Shown here piece after piece: positions 10,738 to 23,955 of a stretch of 64,000 bases of DNA. Position 1 is the stretch's first letter; every line of letters starts with the position of its first letter. The stretch covers positions 186,001 to 250,000 of the forward strand of contig JAPZLL010000016.1 of assembly GCA_036250225.1 (NCBI GenBank). The letters run 5' to 3'. The notes beneath the pieces were generated by a model that was given only the letters and a program-made list of their open reading frames with translations, did not search any database and was not told where the DNA came from. This DNA comes from Cercophora sp. LCS_1 (lineage: Eukaryota > Ascomycota > Sordariomycetes > Sordariales > Lasiosphaeriaceae). The position numbers were made by a program, and so were the translations under genes.

Positions 10738-11960
10738 AATATCGTTCTCGTAAACCTTGATTTTTTGTTGGGAAATGATGCGGTAGCACTATCACATGCC
10801 CGCTTGTGGAATACATGGGCATGGGGGGGGACGGAAGGCTTTCTTGTTCGTGATTCTATACAGAGTATAAATGCATGTTCTAGGTAGGCGCACAGGGATA
10901 CGGGATGGGATGCAATAATGAGGAAACGTGTTTCTTATGGGGGTGGCATACGGGTGGCATACGGGTACGTATTCTGTGTGGAAATGAGCAAGTCTTGTAA
11001 CCCTCAATCTCTGGGTGAGAGGTTTCTGGCGGCCCCTCAATCCCCAGTGAGACTCTGATGCTGTATGGGTTCACAAGTGTCGAGCCTGGTCGGTTTTTTT
11101 TTAATAGAAAATACCATGCGTCATTCGCCAGAATGATAATCTTTCACTCGATATCCTGACGGTTGCAATCTTCTTCAACTCTTCTTCATTCCACCCCACA
11201 AGGGGTTTGGTCCGCCTCTATATCTAATTAAGCACTGAGTAGCCTTGGGACCAGCTTCCCGTCATCGTATCCCCTAATTGGGAAAGCTTTGCCCGTTCCG
11301 AGTCCAACACACACCCAGTCCTAACAGAGAGGAAAGATATAGACATTAAGGGATGACACACGCACACCGTCTCCCCGACCAGGAATTAATCCACATGACA
11401 CCAAGTGTTTGTTGGCCCAACCCTTGATGGGGCCATGCTTCGAATCTCGTGCCTCAGTCAGACCGTATCCAAACAACCCCAACCCCAACCTCAGAGCCAG
11501 ACGCCTGAGCATCCCATCGCCAGTCCTCGCCTTCGCCATCTCGCAGTAGTAAAGCACGCTCGAAATAAGAACCCCCCGCAATGCAAATGCAACCAAGCGA
11601 AAATGTGGAGAAAAAATAGCTAAAAGACGCCGGGACGCCGTCCGTGCAAGCCAAAACGAGTTCTCGCAGCCCAAGCACAAACTGCCAAGTCGGGATATGG
11701 TATCGAGAAAGTGCCGCCGTGGAGGGAGGTGGTATCGGCTCGGCTCGGCTCGGTCCGTTGCCGAGTTGGCGGAAGTATCGTGTCGAATCAAGATATATAC
11801 ATCGGTGTAAATCTGTAGCAGGCCCGAGAAATCTGCCCAACAGAAACGCGGAAGGGTATCAAAAAAGAAGTCTAACTTCAGTGCGTGCGCGAGTTTGGCA
11901 CACCAGTGCCGCCACCACAACGCCCAAGAATGCAGCGCGCCCCTTTCCACATCAAATGGC
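10738..11960. other. Convergent intergenic region pcs1 / BST1
   Basis: These are the 3' flanks of two converging genes. A pentamer repeat lies at 11735-11753. A 247-codon minus-strand frame overlaps the BST1 end (11321-12064) but is out of phase with it and has no family features. No gene is called. Confidence 0.5.
11735..11753. repeat. Short TCGGC pentamer repeat
   Basis: Nearly four tandem copies of TCGGC lie in the 3' flank of BST1. This is a simple repeat with no assigned role. Confidence 0.7.
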
Positions 11961-14900
11961 CTAGGGTTCTTTCCCTCTCTTCCGGTCGATCGAATTACCT
12001 TTAGCAAGGTATAACGAGTTGAAACCCGCCAGGGCCCATGATTCCGACGTTGCGTGCACAACAACCAGCCATGCGATCACCAGGTTCACGAGGTAGTGCA
12101 GCATGTAAGCGTACGAAACGCCGTACACTGCAGCGTAAACCGAGATACCAAACAGGAGGACGCTGGTGAAGTGTCGGAACCGACTGTTGACACGCGGTAT
12201 CATTTTCCCTGTCGTGAGGGTCTCAACGAGCACGATAAATGGCATGATTGAGAGGACGTTATGGTGGGAAGAGAACGGCGTGAACCACTGGACTGCGAGG
12301 TTGTGTACCCAGACGACCAGTGTAGGCATGTTGATGGGGAGAATCCACAGCATTAGGATCAGGAGTGAGTGGACGTAGTTGTAGAAGTTGGAGTTGGCCG
12401 TTGAGCGCAGCTCGGAAGCGAGTCTTTGAGCCCGAACTGTGGTTGTCAACTGTACTAAGCACGCAACCAGGTACGCAAACTGGTAAGGGATAAAAGTCGA
12501 GACAAGGAACAGCAAGATGGCTGTTGTAGCCATCCTCCGGCGAGGGGATGATGACAGGAACCCTGGTGTTGGTCCTGTTCTCCTTCGATCGTCATTCTTG
12601 ACCCACCCGGTACGGAAACTGAACAGACCAAAGGCCGCACCGAGAGCATATGTGAGAACAAGAGTGACGTAATTGAGGATCATGCAGACACCGACGCAGA
12701 TCAGTCCAATCAACGGAATGAGGAACCAGAAGAAGGGGTCTTGGGTCCCGATCAGCAAGTCGTTTTGGTTGAAGTCGATGACCGTGGAGGTGCTGTTTCT
12801 CCAGTGCCAAAAACTAGCGTTGCCGGCAGGCGCGGGGTTTCCCGTTGATACCGACAGGAGTGTGAGCGAGGCAAGCATCAGAGGAATTGACTGCTTCAAG
12901 CAGCTATCCAGGCTTTCAGAGAACGAGACGAATACGCCTGTCGTGTCGTAAATGCGAAACTGTTTACGCAGAACGAGCGCAACGACGAGCAGTGGGAAAG
13001 CGGCGAAAACGGTCCGATAGCGCATATACAACTTGCCCAGGCTGCCCATAAAGTCGACACTCAGCTGCACATCGATGCTGGAATCGCACGTCGGGTCGGT
13101 CCAGAATTGGAACGTCAAGCCATCGCCAGCAGACCTCCTCGTCAATGGGGGCGGGACATACGGAGCTACGCCATGCAGGCTAACCATGACGTCTCTCGCG
13201 TTGACGAAGAACTTGGACTCGTATGGTTCGGTGAGGTACTGTCGAACCAGAGGCGCAAATAGCTCCTTCTTGTCGCCGCAAGACTGGCGGCTGACCTCCA
13301 AATCGTAAGCTAGGAGACTTGACTGCATCGAGGGAACCTTGATCTCGAACATCATCGGTCGGGTGGCGGGGAGGCGAAGCTTTGTCCCGAAGGAGAGCAG
13401 GCGCCGGAGACTGATGTTCCTCGTTCTATGAGATTGGGAATGGTCGCTAAACTCGGCGACCACGAATCCATGCGAAGGTTGGGTCACCTTCTCCACAATG
13501 GCCACGAATTGGTGATCCGAAATCTCGTCGAGTGCGTACTGCAGATAGGAGAATGGCAATACTTCTTGCTCGTGTTCGGTATAAAAGGGGAATCGAGTCG
13601 ACTCGGTGGAGGCGGGAAGTGCAATGACATCTGAAGCCGCGTTCTTGCATGCTAATCTCGTCGAGCCTGCGGCATCCGAAGAGAGGTCTATCTGGCTCGC
13701 GAATACCGTGCCCGCCTGTCCGGATTGCAGAGGAAACACGCTGCAGAACAAGACCTCGATTTTTCCATTCTCTCCTGGGCGGTCGAGCATCTGATCTGTA
13801 AGAAGAGTGAACTGCTTCTGACCAGGCGAGCCGGGTGGCGGTATAGGAAGAAGATGGGCGCGTGCAGCACTAGTCATCCCTAGGTTTCGCAGAACGAGTC
13901 GCTCGCCCTGCGCAATTATGGAATTCGAATTGTCCTCTAGGGTAAGTAGGGTTGTCGGATCTTTGATAGGTACCATCTTCTCCGCCACCGTCTCCATACC
14001 AGTCAGGAACCACCTCTTGAACACCCGCATGCGCTCTGCCCTTGGCTTTGTTTGCGTTGCCCTGTTCACATCGACAACATCGTAGATGGCGCGCGCAACA
14101 ACTTTGCGAAACTGATCACACCAAAGAATCGCTTGGTGGTCCATACTCGTCCATACGTTCGGAACGGTCGAGGTAAAGGCGGTAAATCCATGTGTGTCGG
14201 GCACAAGAGACTCGACGCTCGCATAGTCCGAAGGCACGACCGTATCCAGTCCTCCACCCGCAATGGACACTAAAGTGACATGCCAAAGTGGATTGTTATT
14301 TGCCCACTGTTGCGAATAGGCGTGTCTCCAGTAGTCATTGATATCCTGGTATATTTTGACGATCTGTCCGTCGAAAGACACTGGGGGGCGGGCGTGGGGT
14401 GCTGACATGGTGACAATGGTGTTGATGGAGTTCGATTGGTAATTGGGCATAATGAGCATTGTTCGCGCGACGATGCCGCCCATCGAATGTCCCAGGATGA
14501 TCACGGATGTCGGGTCGGGGAGGTCAGGGTCTCGGTCGGACACGCGAGGGTCGAGGTAAAGAGACAGAATATATCGGATTACTTCGTTCAAATACTCGGC
14601 TTGGTCGAGAAGGGTTTGCCCATGGAACGCTGTGATATCTTCATTGAAGTCGACCGTGAAAAAATCTAAGCTCCGAATGCCGGACTTCGCGGTGTTCTCG
14701 TCATGTTGCAAGACGTCGTGGAAGTAATTGGCGGCCTCGGCGGCAATGGGCCGTACCTGTTTGTAGCTCCCAGCGTTACCCGGGATGAAGAGGATGGGGA
14801 CACCCTTGACCTACGCCAATCCATCAATTAGCATAAAGACCGAAGCTCAAACCAATGCGTGATGCAACAGACCTTGGTACCATGGTCGACACCTTGTTCG

Positions 14901-15469
14901 CGATATAGATAAAGTGAATATTTGCTCGCGAAGCGGGTATGCTCGGTGTCGAAGTCATCCAGCCGGGCGTACGAAGGGCGCATATACGACATGCGACAGC
15001 CTTTGGGGTCGAGTTGTCGCGTCACGGAGGAGTGAAGAACCGCGAACAGGCATCCGATCCCCAAAATGGATGCGACGAGTGTTGTCAGTGTGATGCCCCA
15101 AGGGCTTCGTAGTCGTGGACGTCGCCCATGAAGTCGGGACTCGGGAGCCTTTTCCATCTCTTTCGCCTGACCCCCATTCGCTGGCAGGAGAGGCGGCGAT
15201 GATGTCGAGTGCGCTGGTGAAGCGGTATTCTCTATCGGTCCATCTCGGGAGTCAGAGGGCTTCCAATTGACGCTGCTGGAGCGACGACTCCTCGCTGGCG
15301 TTGATCGCTTGTCGGCGCTGCGACGACGATCGAGTTTCGTTGGCGACTGACTCGGGGCGGCAGCAGGCCGAAGGTCTAGCGCCGGAAGGCTGGACAGAGA
15401 ATTGACATGAGGAGCCTCGACAGGAGAAAAATCACCGTCTTCTGAGGACCCTGACGAGCGCCTCCTCAT
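11961..15469 (-). CDS. bst1: GPI inositol-deacylase BST1/PGAP1
   Basis: BST1 removes the inositol acyl chain from GPI-anchored proteins in the ER, which is needed for their export. Exons are 15469-14873 and 14810-11961. The intron (14872-14811) has an atypical GTCTGT donor, a TGCTAAT branch site and a TAG acceptor, and the product is 1148 aa. There is a disordered Ser/Arg-rich cytosolic N-terminus, a signal anchor at about 123-143 (GITLTTLVASILGIGCLF) and a luminal lipase domain. That domain has VKGVPILFIPGNAGSYKQVR across the splice, then VIILGHSMGGIVAR with the nucleophile at about S308. A hydrophobic C-terminal half with several membrane helices (about 770 onward) follows. Length and order match PGAP1. 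I chose ATG 15469 because the frame extends upstream only through non-ATG codons to a stop; an upstream coding exon cannot be excluded. Confidence 0.93.
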
Positions 15470-18349
15470 TCCAGGGGAGGTGTTGCGAAACTTCTGCCAC
15501 GGAATGTGTGGCACAAGGTGTTGGTGCTCTTGTTTCGGTTTCGGGATTGGCCAAGCGAGCGACGTTCGACTCGGGAGGATGGGACGAAGAAGGGCATGGG
15601 CTGACGCTTGTCAGGCGCTGTCGCTGGCGGAAGTCCCCCAAGGTTTCAAAGATTGCCTCGATTCCTGTCTTCCCCGTTTTTCTGTTCACGGAAGCAAGGC
15701 TAGGGCCCCAAACGTTCCCGGGAGTGGGTAACCTCTATTAAGAAAAAAAAAACAATTGACGTGACGGCGGAGAGTGGGCATTGGTGGTGAAGAGGTTGCA
15801 GGCGTGCAGCGACAAACCTTCTGCACCCCCAAAGTCCACAGCTGCCCACTTGCAGTGCGCCTGCAATTATTATCGGCCGTGCTTTAGCTTGGAAACAAGC
15901 GTCCCGCGCTAGCATCGAAGTGGGTCCACGTTGATTTGCTGTGTGGATGTCGACACGATTGGGCCAGAAGCCAGCCAAGGCCTGTGCCAGGGTTGGCGTT
16001 CCCAAGTGGGGAGGTCGCTTGTGATCTAGAAAGTGGAAACGCCGGAGCCTCCAACCTTTCATGTTCTGCTCAAGGATTGAGAGACTATGTCCCGGTTTTG
16101 AGCTCGGCAGAAGGTGGTACTTCAAGATCCGTCCACCTCAGTGGCACTCCAGTGCGAGACACAACGACGGGCCACGGGAGCTTGTGGATGGATGGATGTT
16201 CCCGCTGAATGTTTCATGTTTCAAGCTCGACCCGAACAAGAGAAATGCCCGGAAAGAGACATAGTCACGCTCGTTCGCCCACGCCACAGATGGCGGGCTG
16301 CGCGGAACATGCATTTCGTACCCGCCCAAGCAGCTCAGATCGGACGGTTAGTATGGAGGGGCTATGCGACATTTTTTTCCCTAGCAGACAAGAGGCGGAT
16401 CGCGATATTAACCGTGCGGCCTAGGCGGCGAGCTGCCGTCAACACGCACCAACGACTTGCGTCCCGATCGAGGAAGTGTCTGTCACTGGACTCCCAGCGC
16501 GATCTCGTGTACGACGTTGAGCAGGAAGCAGAAACATCGCAGGATGGGGCTGCGTTCGATCGAGGCAGACCCCGCCCTGTTGTGACTCCGGCGGCCACTT
16601 CCATCACCCGCCCTTTGCCGTTGCTGCAACCATGAGCCGCCCGTCTTTTTGCGACCCAAGGACGATAACATTGACATCTGCAGACATAACACCGTCGTTG
16701 TATGGGCTCTGATTACCAATGAGCACTCGCCAAAGCCTTGTCACTGCGGCATCCGGCGATAAGGCGCGGCTACTACTGTGGGCCTGGAGAAGCCTTCCGG
16801 TATTCCGGAGAGAGCATCCATCTCCTGATCTCCTGAGACGCTGACTCTGCGACGATCAGTGGTGCCGTTGCCAACATCTGAGAGCTCAAGACCCAGTATT
16901 CACTGCCGAGCTAGTCAAGCTGACGCAGCTTTGGCAAGTCGTCGGTCCGCTGTTTGCAGTAGTGGATAGATAATGTAGCCTTGTAGACCCCCGATACGGT
17001 GTGGTGTTCGACCTTGCATATGATGCAACCGACCAGTTGCTGGATTTGGAACCCGATGTCGTAAGCTGCGGCGCTGTGTCTGTGGTCTCGTTTTCCCACA
17101 CCCGTGCCTTATCATTTATCGGCCGCCTCCTGGGTGCATTCCTCAAAACGGCCCAACAAAAAGCCAGCCGTTGACAGGCCATCGGCGCAGATATCGGCAC
17201 GAAATCAGGGAGTGTTTTCGAAGAAGCCGACGTAAATTCAAGGTTCATAGTGGCATGGTGCTTTTCCCTCGCGCCACAGGATCGCTAACGGCTCGATGCA
17301 ACCACGTCCAGGCAATAACGTCATTATAGAGGGCTGCACGTCGTCCATGTCTGGCCCGTTTTAACTCGTGTTCGATTCTGCCGGGACACGGCTGTTGCCG
17401 GAGATATTGGTAGCCGGGCCGTTGGGGAGGGCCATGGCCGGCTGTCCCTCCCATATCCCCGTCAACAAGATGAACAAGAAAAGTCTGAAGATGGCGAGGT
17501 CCGGGTTCCAGGAAACGTGACCAAAGACGAGAAGCGCTCTTCTTCCGCGCTTCGGGCTTCGTGTTGGGGAGGGGGGTTTGCGAGTCGGGCGCTCAACGGG
17601 AAACCAAGCCCCCTAAAACCGCGGTTCTCAGAGCGTGGGGGGTGGAGGGTAGGTCTCGACAAGTGCGCGCCCGTCCGAAAACCCTAAGCTTTCCTTTCGG
17701 GCATTCCTCACAACCTCACAAAGCTTCAGCACCTGGCGAGAATCAAGCTTGGTGGCTTGGGTACCATACGCATAGCAATAGGGAAGTCGAGGCAAGCGAA
17801 TGCCGCACGGAGAAGAAAAGCAAATTCCAAAGAGCGAGCGAGTATCGATGGTAACCACCGACAGGTGGGGGTTACATCTGTGCAACACTGCAATGTCAAA
17901 ACCCTCCGATATTAACCCCTGAGTGGTGGTTGGGAATGCCAGTGAAGGTGGGTGTGTTGCACAGCAGCCAGTATCGTTTGATTTTCGGTGTTGAGCGTTG
18001 TCAAGCTCTTCAAACTCGCGGGTCAAAAAGGCGTGATGGAAGGCCTGATTCGCTGTCAAATGAAATGGGAAACATTTGTCAGGCCGAAGAGCGCAGGAAG
18101 CCTCGGCGTGAAGGCTTGGTGGGCTTTGGTGGGGGCTGGTGCCCATTGAACGCGAGGGGCAGCTGGAGCGTCCTTCTCGCGCCGTGACGCGCCCAGCGTC
18201 GCGTGTAGCGTCGGTTCATCACGTAATCTCACAAGCTACCAACAGCCACTCTCGATCATCTCGCCAAAGTCCGGATGTTGAGTCCAACATTGGCTAGTTA
18301 TTACGGTACCTGAGCTGATTCTGTCGTTAGCCTCGGCAGAGCTGGGAAG
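15470..18349. other. Long divergent intergenic region BST1 / PMS1
   Basis: This is 2.9 kb between two divergent genes. Open frames up to 173 codons occur on both strands but show no splice-supported or family-like text. The last 200 bases carry ACGCG-type motifs, listed separately. Nothing else is recognised. Confidence 0.5.
18150..18204. promoter_or_regulatory. ACGCG-type (MCB/MBF-like) cluster upstream of PMS1
   Basis: ACGCGA lies at 18150-18155, GACGCGCC at about 18185-18192 and TCGCGT (reverse of ACGCGA) at 18199-18204. This is three related sites in 55 bp, 146-200 bp before the PMS1 ATG. The spacing and density resemble MBF-controlled promoters. Function is inferred. Confidence 0.45.
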
Positions 18350-21300
18350 ATGGCCTCCAGTGCTACCATCAAAGCCATCGACTCAAGCACGGTGTGTGAC
18401 AATTACCAGTGCAGACGACCGAAATTGCAAACCATATAAAACATGAACTGACGTGGTGCCAGGTTCACCAAATCCAGTCGGGTCAGGTTATTGTTGATCT
18501 CTCCTCGGTCGCAAAGGAGCTCGTCGAGAACAGCATCGACGCTGGTGCGACGAACATTGAGGTTCGCTTCAAGAACCAGGGTCTAGATGCCATTGAGGTG
18601 CAGGACAATGGCTCCGGCATCTCGCCTGAAAATTATGACTCGATCGCCTTGAAACATTACACGTCAAAACTGTCAACCTACGATGATCTCACGTCTCTGC
18701 AGACTTTCGGCTTTCGTGGGGAGGCTTTGTCCTCCCTCACCGCCCTGTCCCGATTCTCCATTGTGACATGCACTCAGAAGGAGGCACCTCGGGCCACACG
18801 TCTTGAGTTTGAGACTTCCGGGAAGATCAAGAGCAAAGGAGTCGTATCGGGTCAGAAAGGCACGACCGTCTTCGTCGAGGAGCTGTTTCGAAACCTCCCA
18901 GTCCGCCGTCGTGAGCTCGAGAGGAACATCAAGAGAGAATGGAACAAGGTCGTCAGCCTTCTCAATCAGTACGCCTGCGTACAAACGGGGATAAAATTTA
19001 CCGTATCCCAGCAGCCCACCAAGGGCAAGCGGATGGTCATGTTTTCGACAAAGGGCAACCCCACTACCAGGGACAATATCATCAATGTCTTCGGAGTCAA
19101 AACTATGAACGCTCTAATCGTCTTAGACCTAACGTTAGAGCTCAAGCCCACAGGTGGGCCGATCAGGAAGGGCAAGGCTGTAGATACAGGCAGTAGCACG
19201 GAAGTACACATCGTCGGTCACGTATCTCGTCCTACACACGGCGAGGGTCGCCAAACACCCGACCGCCAGATGTTTTACGTCAATGGGCGGCCTTGTAACT
19301 TACCTCAGTTCACAAAAGTCTTCAACGAGGTCTACCGTTCCTACAATGCTTCGCAGATGCCGTTCATCTTTGCGGACATTCGGCTTGACACCCATCTCTA
19401 CGATGTCAACGTTAGTCCGGACAAACGATCGATATTGCTTCATGATCAGGGACAGATGCTTGATAATCTCAGGGAGTCACTGATCGAGCTCTTCGAGACG
19501 CAGGATGTCACCATCCCCGTAGGCCAGGGTCAAGCACAGAAACCCGCGCCCCTTAAGAAGATGGCAGCGGGTCGCGCGATGACGCCAGCGACAACTCCAA
19601 ATAAGGGTCTTCAGGAGTCTATATCTGACGCAACACGGTCACCACCAAAGGGCACTAGCGACGTTGAAGATGACTCCGCTCCTGAGGACGAAGACGACGA
19701 AGAAGAGGACCAAGGAGACGGTGATGAAAGACCAACATATTTACAAAGGAGGTCTCACAAACGACTAGTTGGCACCAAACCAGCACCTATAACCCCTTCT
19801 AAACCATCACTTCCCGCAAAGCCCCAGACTACATCTCTGCTGTCGCGATGGGTGGAGAGAAGGTGCGAAGTCCGAGAAAACTCGCGTGCAAGAGATCGCC
19901 ATCAAGCCGATGAAGATTCTGCACCAGAAAAGCCCGAGGAGCAACTCCCCGATCCGTCAAGTGCAGCCAAAGAAACAGCGAACTTTACAGCGGAGCCATC
20001 AGACCAGGGGTCGCCTAGTAAACAGGCGACCAATGCCGATGATGATGATAACAGTCCAGTTGACACCACTCAAGCTCCTGTCGCTTCGATCCCGCCACCC
20101 TCACAACCCCCTATACCAAGATCACCTATTCGACCATTCAAAAGGTCGACACAAGAGCTAGCTACTATCACCATCGGAGAACACTCTGTGACTGGTTACA
20201 TCGGGTCACCCACAAAGCGGTTGAGGTCAGCTGAGCCCCCGTCTTCTAGCAAGCCGGTACCTCCCGGTGGGGTGAAGACTCGCGCTGTTCCCCTCCCATC
20301 CTTTGGAGGACGACTCTCCCAAATGTTTTCTGCCTCGACAGCATCCAAAAACGCAGCCCCTGGGGAGCTAGACGTCACCATGGAGGACGCTGAGCTGCCT
20401 ATCGAGAGCGTGGAAAGCGACTCAGGGACCAACGAGGAGGAAGAGGAATCGTTGTTCGTAAACCAGGAAGGGGACGAGGTCCGCCAAATGGAAGTCGATG
20501 TTGCGAGCGCCCCAGGTGAATCCACGCCTCAATCCAACCAACGAATAGAGGAGGAAACCCAGCCAGATCCAGAAGCCAGCAGCAGCCCGGACAGCCCTAT
20601 CGAGGCCATGGGGGATGAGGACGCCGAAGAGGATGATGAGTACATTGACGAGGAAGAGAAAAAGGTCCAAGAGGACAAAAAGGTCCAAGAGATGATCAAT
20701 GCCGCCGAAGCCAAGGCCACCTCGGAGCCGACAGAAGACGGGGAGAGGCGATCCAAAACGTTGCTCAAGGGAACCACGAAAAGGAAAGACCTCACCCTGA
20801 ACCTCGTTCAGCAAACATCCATCAACCCGGCCGCCCTCCGCACCCGTATCGCCGCTTGGAAATCACACCTCCCCCAAACCACGGCCGAAACGCCAAGCGA
20901 CTCACCAAACAGCCTCGATGCCGACGATGCAGAAGAAAAGCTCTCTCTCAAAATCACCAAATCGGACTTTGCCAAAATGCGAATCATCGGCCAATTCAAC
21001 CTAGGCTTCATCCTTGCCGTCCGCGAAGCCCCCATAACACCTTCCTCCTCTCCTCCAACCCAAACCCCAACATCCCGCGACGACGACGAGCTCTTCATCA
21101 TCGACCAACACGCCTCAGATGAGAAATACAACTTTGAGCGTCTCCAAGCAACGACAGCCGTGCAATCCCAACGGCTGGTCCAACCCAAATCCCTTGAGCT
21201 CACCGCAGTCGAGGAGGAAATCATCATTGAGCACGCCACCGCCCTCGAGCGCAACGGTTTCATCGTCAGTGTCGACCAGTCCGGCGACAAGCCCGTCGGG

Positions 21301-21714
21301 TCGCGGTGCCAGCTCTTGAGCCTGCCGTTGAGCCGGGAGACCACCTTCTCGGTCGCCGACCTCGAGGAGCTCATCTTTTTGTTGGGTGATAACCCGACTG
21401 GGAGCGCGACAACGATCCCCAGACCGTCCAAGGTCCGCAAGATGTTGGCCATGAGGGCGTGCAGGAGCAGTATCATGATTGGACGCGCGTTGTCAACGAG
21501 GCAGATGGAGAAAGTGGTTCGTCACATGGGCGAGATGGAGAAGCCGTGGAATTGTCCCCATGGACGACCGACGATGCGGCATCTATGTGGTCTTGGGACG
21601 TGGGAGGGGAGGACATGGAAGGAGGGTGGCGGGTTTTTCGATGATGGTGGCGAGGAACAGACCGAGATGGATTGGGCTGAGTGGCTCCAGGAGAAACGAG
21701 AGGAGACGGAATAA
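18350..21714 (+). CDS. pms1: DNA mismatch repair endonuclease PMS1 (MutL-alpha subunit)
   Basis: PMS1 pairs with MLH1 and nicks the strand to be corrected after mismatch recognition. A 42-nt first exon (18350-18391, 14 codons) is joined through a 71-nt intron to 18463-21714, giving 1097 aa. The junction restores SSTVHQIQSGQVIVDLSSV. The N-terminal GHKL ATPase is complete: ELVENSIDAGATNIEV, VQDNGSGI and TFGFRGEALSSLTALS. It is followed by the MutL transducer domain. A long acidic disordered linker spans about 400-840. The C-terminal nuclease carries all the metal-binding signatures: DQHASDEKYNFE (895-906), ACRSSIMIGR (about 1013-1022) and CPHGRPTMRHL (about 1045-1055). The catalytic subunit therefore looks intact. 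The protein is somewhat longer than yeast Pms1 because of the linker. Confidence 0.96.
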
Positions 21715-22045
21715 TTCTCTTGCATATCAACAGTCAACAACACCGTCTTGGGAAAAACAGGGCACGTCGAGCAATACATTGTAGTACCAAGTCATGTGTG
21801 TGATGGAATGGTGTTTATCCTATCCTACTATGGATGCCCCAAAAGACCCTTCTCATTGAACCACCGAATTCCTTCCTCCATCCAAACATGAACCCTCTCC
21901 ATCCAAAACCATACCATCCAGTCCCAAGAAAAAAAAAGTACAAACCACCAAACTCCAGTCACATCTCAGGTCCCAACCCGCAACCAACAAGAAATAGGTA
22001 TCCTGCAAAAAGACACACACCTCCTTTACCATAAAGCCCAATCGC

Positions 22046-23955
22046 TCATTCATCAATCCCCTCATACCGACTAAACCGTCCACCCCTCCCTTCCTCAGCA
22101 ATCTTCCCACTGACATGCCTCCGCCTATCACCCCCCGTTCCAAGATCATAATCATTACCCGACGACACCTGCCTATTATTACCCCCAATCATGACGGGTG
22201 GCGTAGCCGCCCGCAAGTCGCCATACGGCTTGCTGTAAAACTCGCTGTCCAGCCCGATCGAGCTCTGCCTGTTCCTTCCGTCCGTGATATCCAGGCCGCC
22301 TCCGCTCACGCGCCGGTCGTTCAAGTTGATAGCGCTGAGGACCGAGTTGCGCATGCGAGCAAACGGCGTCTTGGGCCTGCGGGCGGGTGCCGCAGTCTCT
22401 GGTGGAGAGCCGGGAGGCGGGCCGGGAACGTACTCCGAGGCGGTGGGATGGGAACGGAGAGGGTTGGGGTGCTCGTTTTCGCTCTCAAAGGTGGTGGAGC
22501 GGGGGCGGACCTTGTTGCGCGCGTTGGGATTGACGTAGTCATTTTCGTTGTCCGAATCCGAGTCGGGCGAGAGGTTGTTGTGCTGACTATCGTAGCGCTG
22601 TTCCAGGGCGTTGTACGTGTGGCGTTTGTTGGCTGCGTTGAGGCGCTGCTGGGTGCGGCCGACCAGGGATTCTGAGGCGTACCAGGCTTCGGTGAATTTG
22701 GCGGCACGTGGTTGGGCGGTTGGGGAGCCGGGGACGATTTCGGTGCGGTGCGAGGGGACGGTGGAGGGCGGCCGGGAGTGGGAGTAGGTGGAGCTGGGGC
22801 GCGGGCTGGGGTCACCGAGCGGGACTTCAGCGTAGTTGCCGCGGGTAGGAGGGGCTGACATGCGCTTGATGGCGAGGTCGGAGATGGAATTGCGGTGGGG
22901 GATCTGGTACTGGCGGCTGGGCAGATCCATGCGGGCGTCATGGGCATCGTTACCAATGGTGACGGATGAGTTGGTCCGCGTATGCATGAACGGAACGCTG
23001 AGCGGGCGGGATAGATCAACTTGAGACATGGGCCGCTCAGGAGCGGTCCCGAGACGCCTCTCGCTGTCGATGGTCACAATCGACGACTTGTTCCGCTTGT
23101 GGGCGCGAGATGTAAGGTGGCTCTCGAGAGGATTCATGTCAGGAGGGAGCATGGTGATGCGACGGAACATAACACCTAGCCAGAGTGAGATCACCAGCGA
23201 AACGAGATGGAGACTGCCGGCGGTGATGAGGCCATAGTAGACCGCCGGGACGAAGTAGTCCAACTTGCTCTGGTCGGCAAGAAGAGTGCGCCATGCCAGA
23301 TCCCCGGCGCCGGATTGGTTGCGTGCTGAGAGGGCACCGTAGGCGTACAGTGGCATGACACACACGTCTGAGATACCGGCGAAGACATGATAGGCCGCTG
23401 ATGATCCAGGAGTCCGGCCCCCCGCTGGGTTTGACAGATGGTAGACGGCATAGACGGTGTGAACAATAGCGACAGCAAGCTGCGACAAGTGTCAGTGTCT
23501 CGGCCGGGATGCTTGGCGAAGCAACTCACAGTGACTCTCAGCACCCATCCTGTCAGAGTCTCAACATTGTTGATGAGGACCATAAGCACCAGAAGACCGA
23601 TGGCCCCGAGGAGCTCCAGAACCCGCAAAACCAGCTGGAACTTGCGCATCCCCTTGATCCAGGCCTTTGTCCTTCGTCCCATGTACCCAAAATTCATTCG
23701 CCCGTTGGGTACGGCATGCGAGCTACAACGCTCAGTCAGTCAATCCGTTCTCAGGGTCGTCGCTGGAATGCAGCGCGGGGCAGTCACATACTCGGGGTGG
23801 CGGTTGACTGAGATCAGTGGGCCCTTTGGCTTGGGCTTGGGCTTTTTCTTCTCATAACTGGAACGGGTGACAGCCTTGGGGTCGAAGGTATTTGTCGGGA
23901 AGCGCTCATCATCCTGGACGGCTTCGTAAATGAAAGGCTGTCGTGGGCCGCCCAT
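22046..23955 (-). CDS. Fungal four-pass membrane protein with long cytosolic tail
   Basis: Exons are 23955-23792, 23722-23530 and 23479-22046. The introns of 69 and 50 nt have GTATGT and GTGAGT donors, and the product is 596 aa. After a polar N-terminus with a Lys/Pro run (KKKPKPKPKGPL) there are four predicted membrane segments. These lie around LVLRVLELLGAIGLLVLMVL, VTLAVAIVHTVYAVYHL, VFAGISDVCVMPLYAYGAL and GLITAGSLHLVSLVISLWLG, a MARVEL-like layout. The remaining 370 residues are Ser/Pro/Arg-rich and probably a phosphorylated cytosolic tail. I know of no assigned biochemical function. The gene is divergent from ARH1, whose ATG lies 669 bp away. The splices are firm because they rebuild continuous membrane helices. 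Confidence 0.85.

Noticed and set aside
11321..12064. 247-codon minus-strand frame overlapping the BST1 end
   Set aside because: It overlaps the BST1 coding end in another phase, lacks any domain, and most of it falls in the presumed 3' UTR.
15467..15514. Longer BST1 N-terminus from 15514
   Set aside because: The codon at 15514 is GTG. The first in-frame ATG is at 15469 and the frame is closed upstream by a stop without any ATG.
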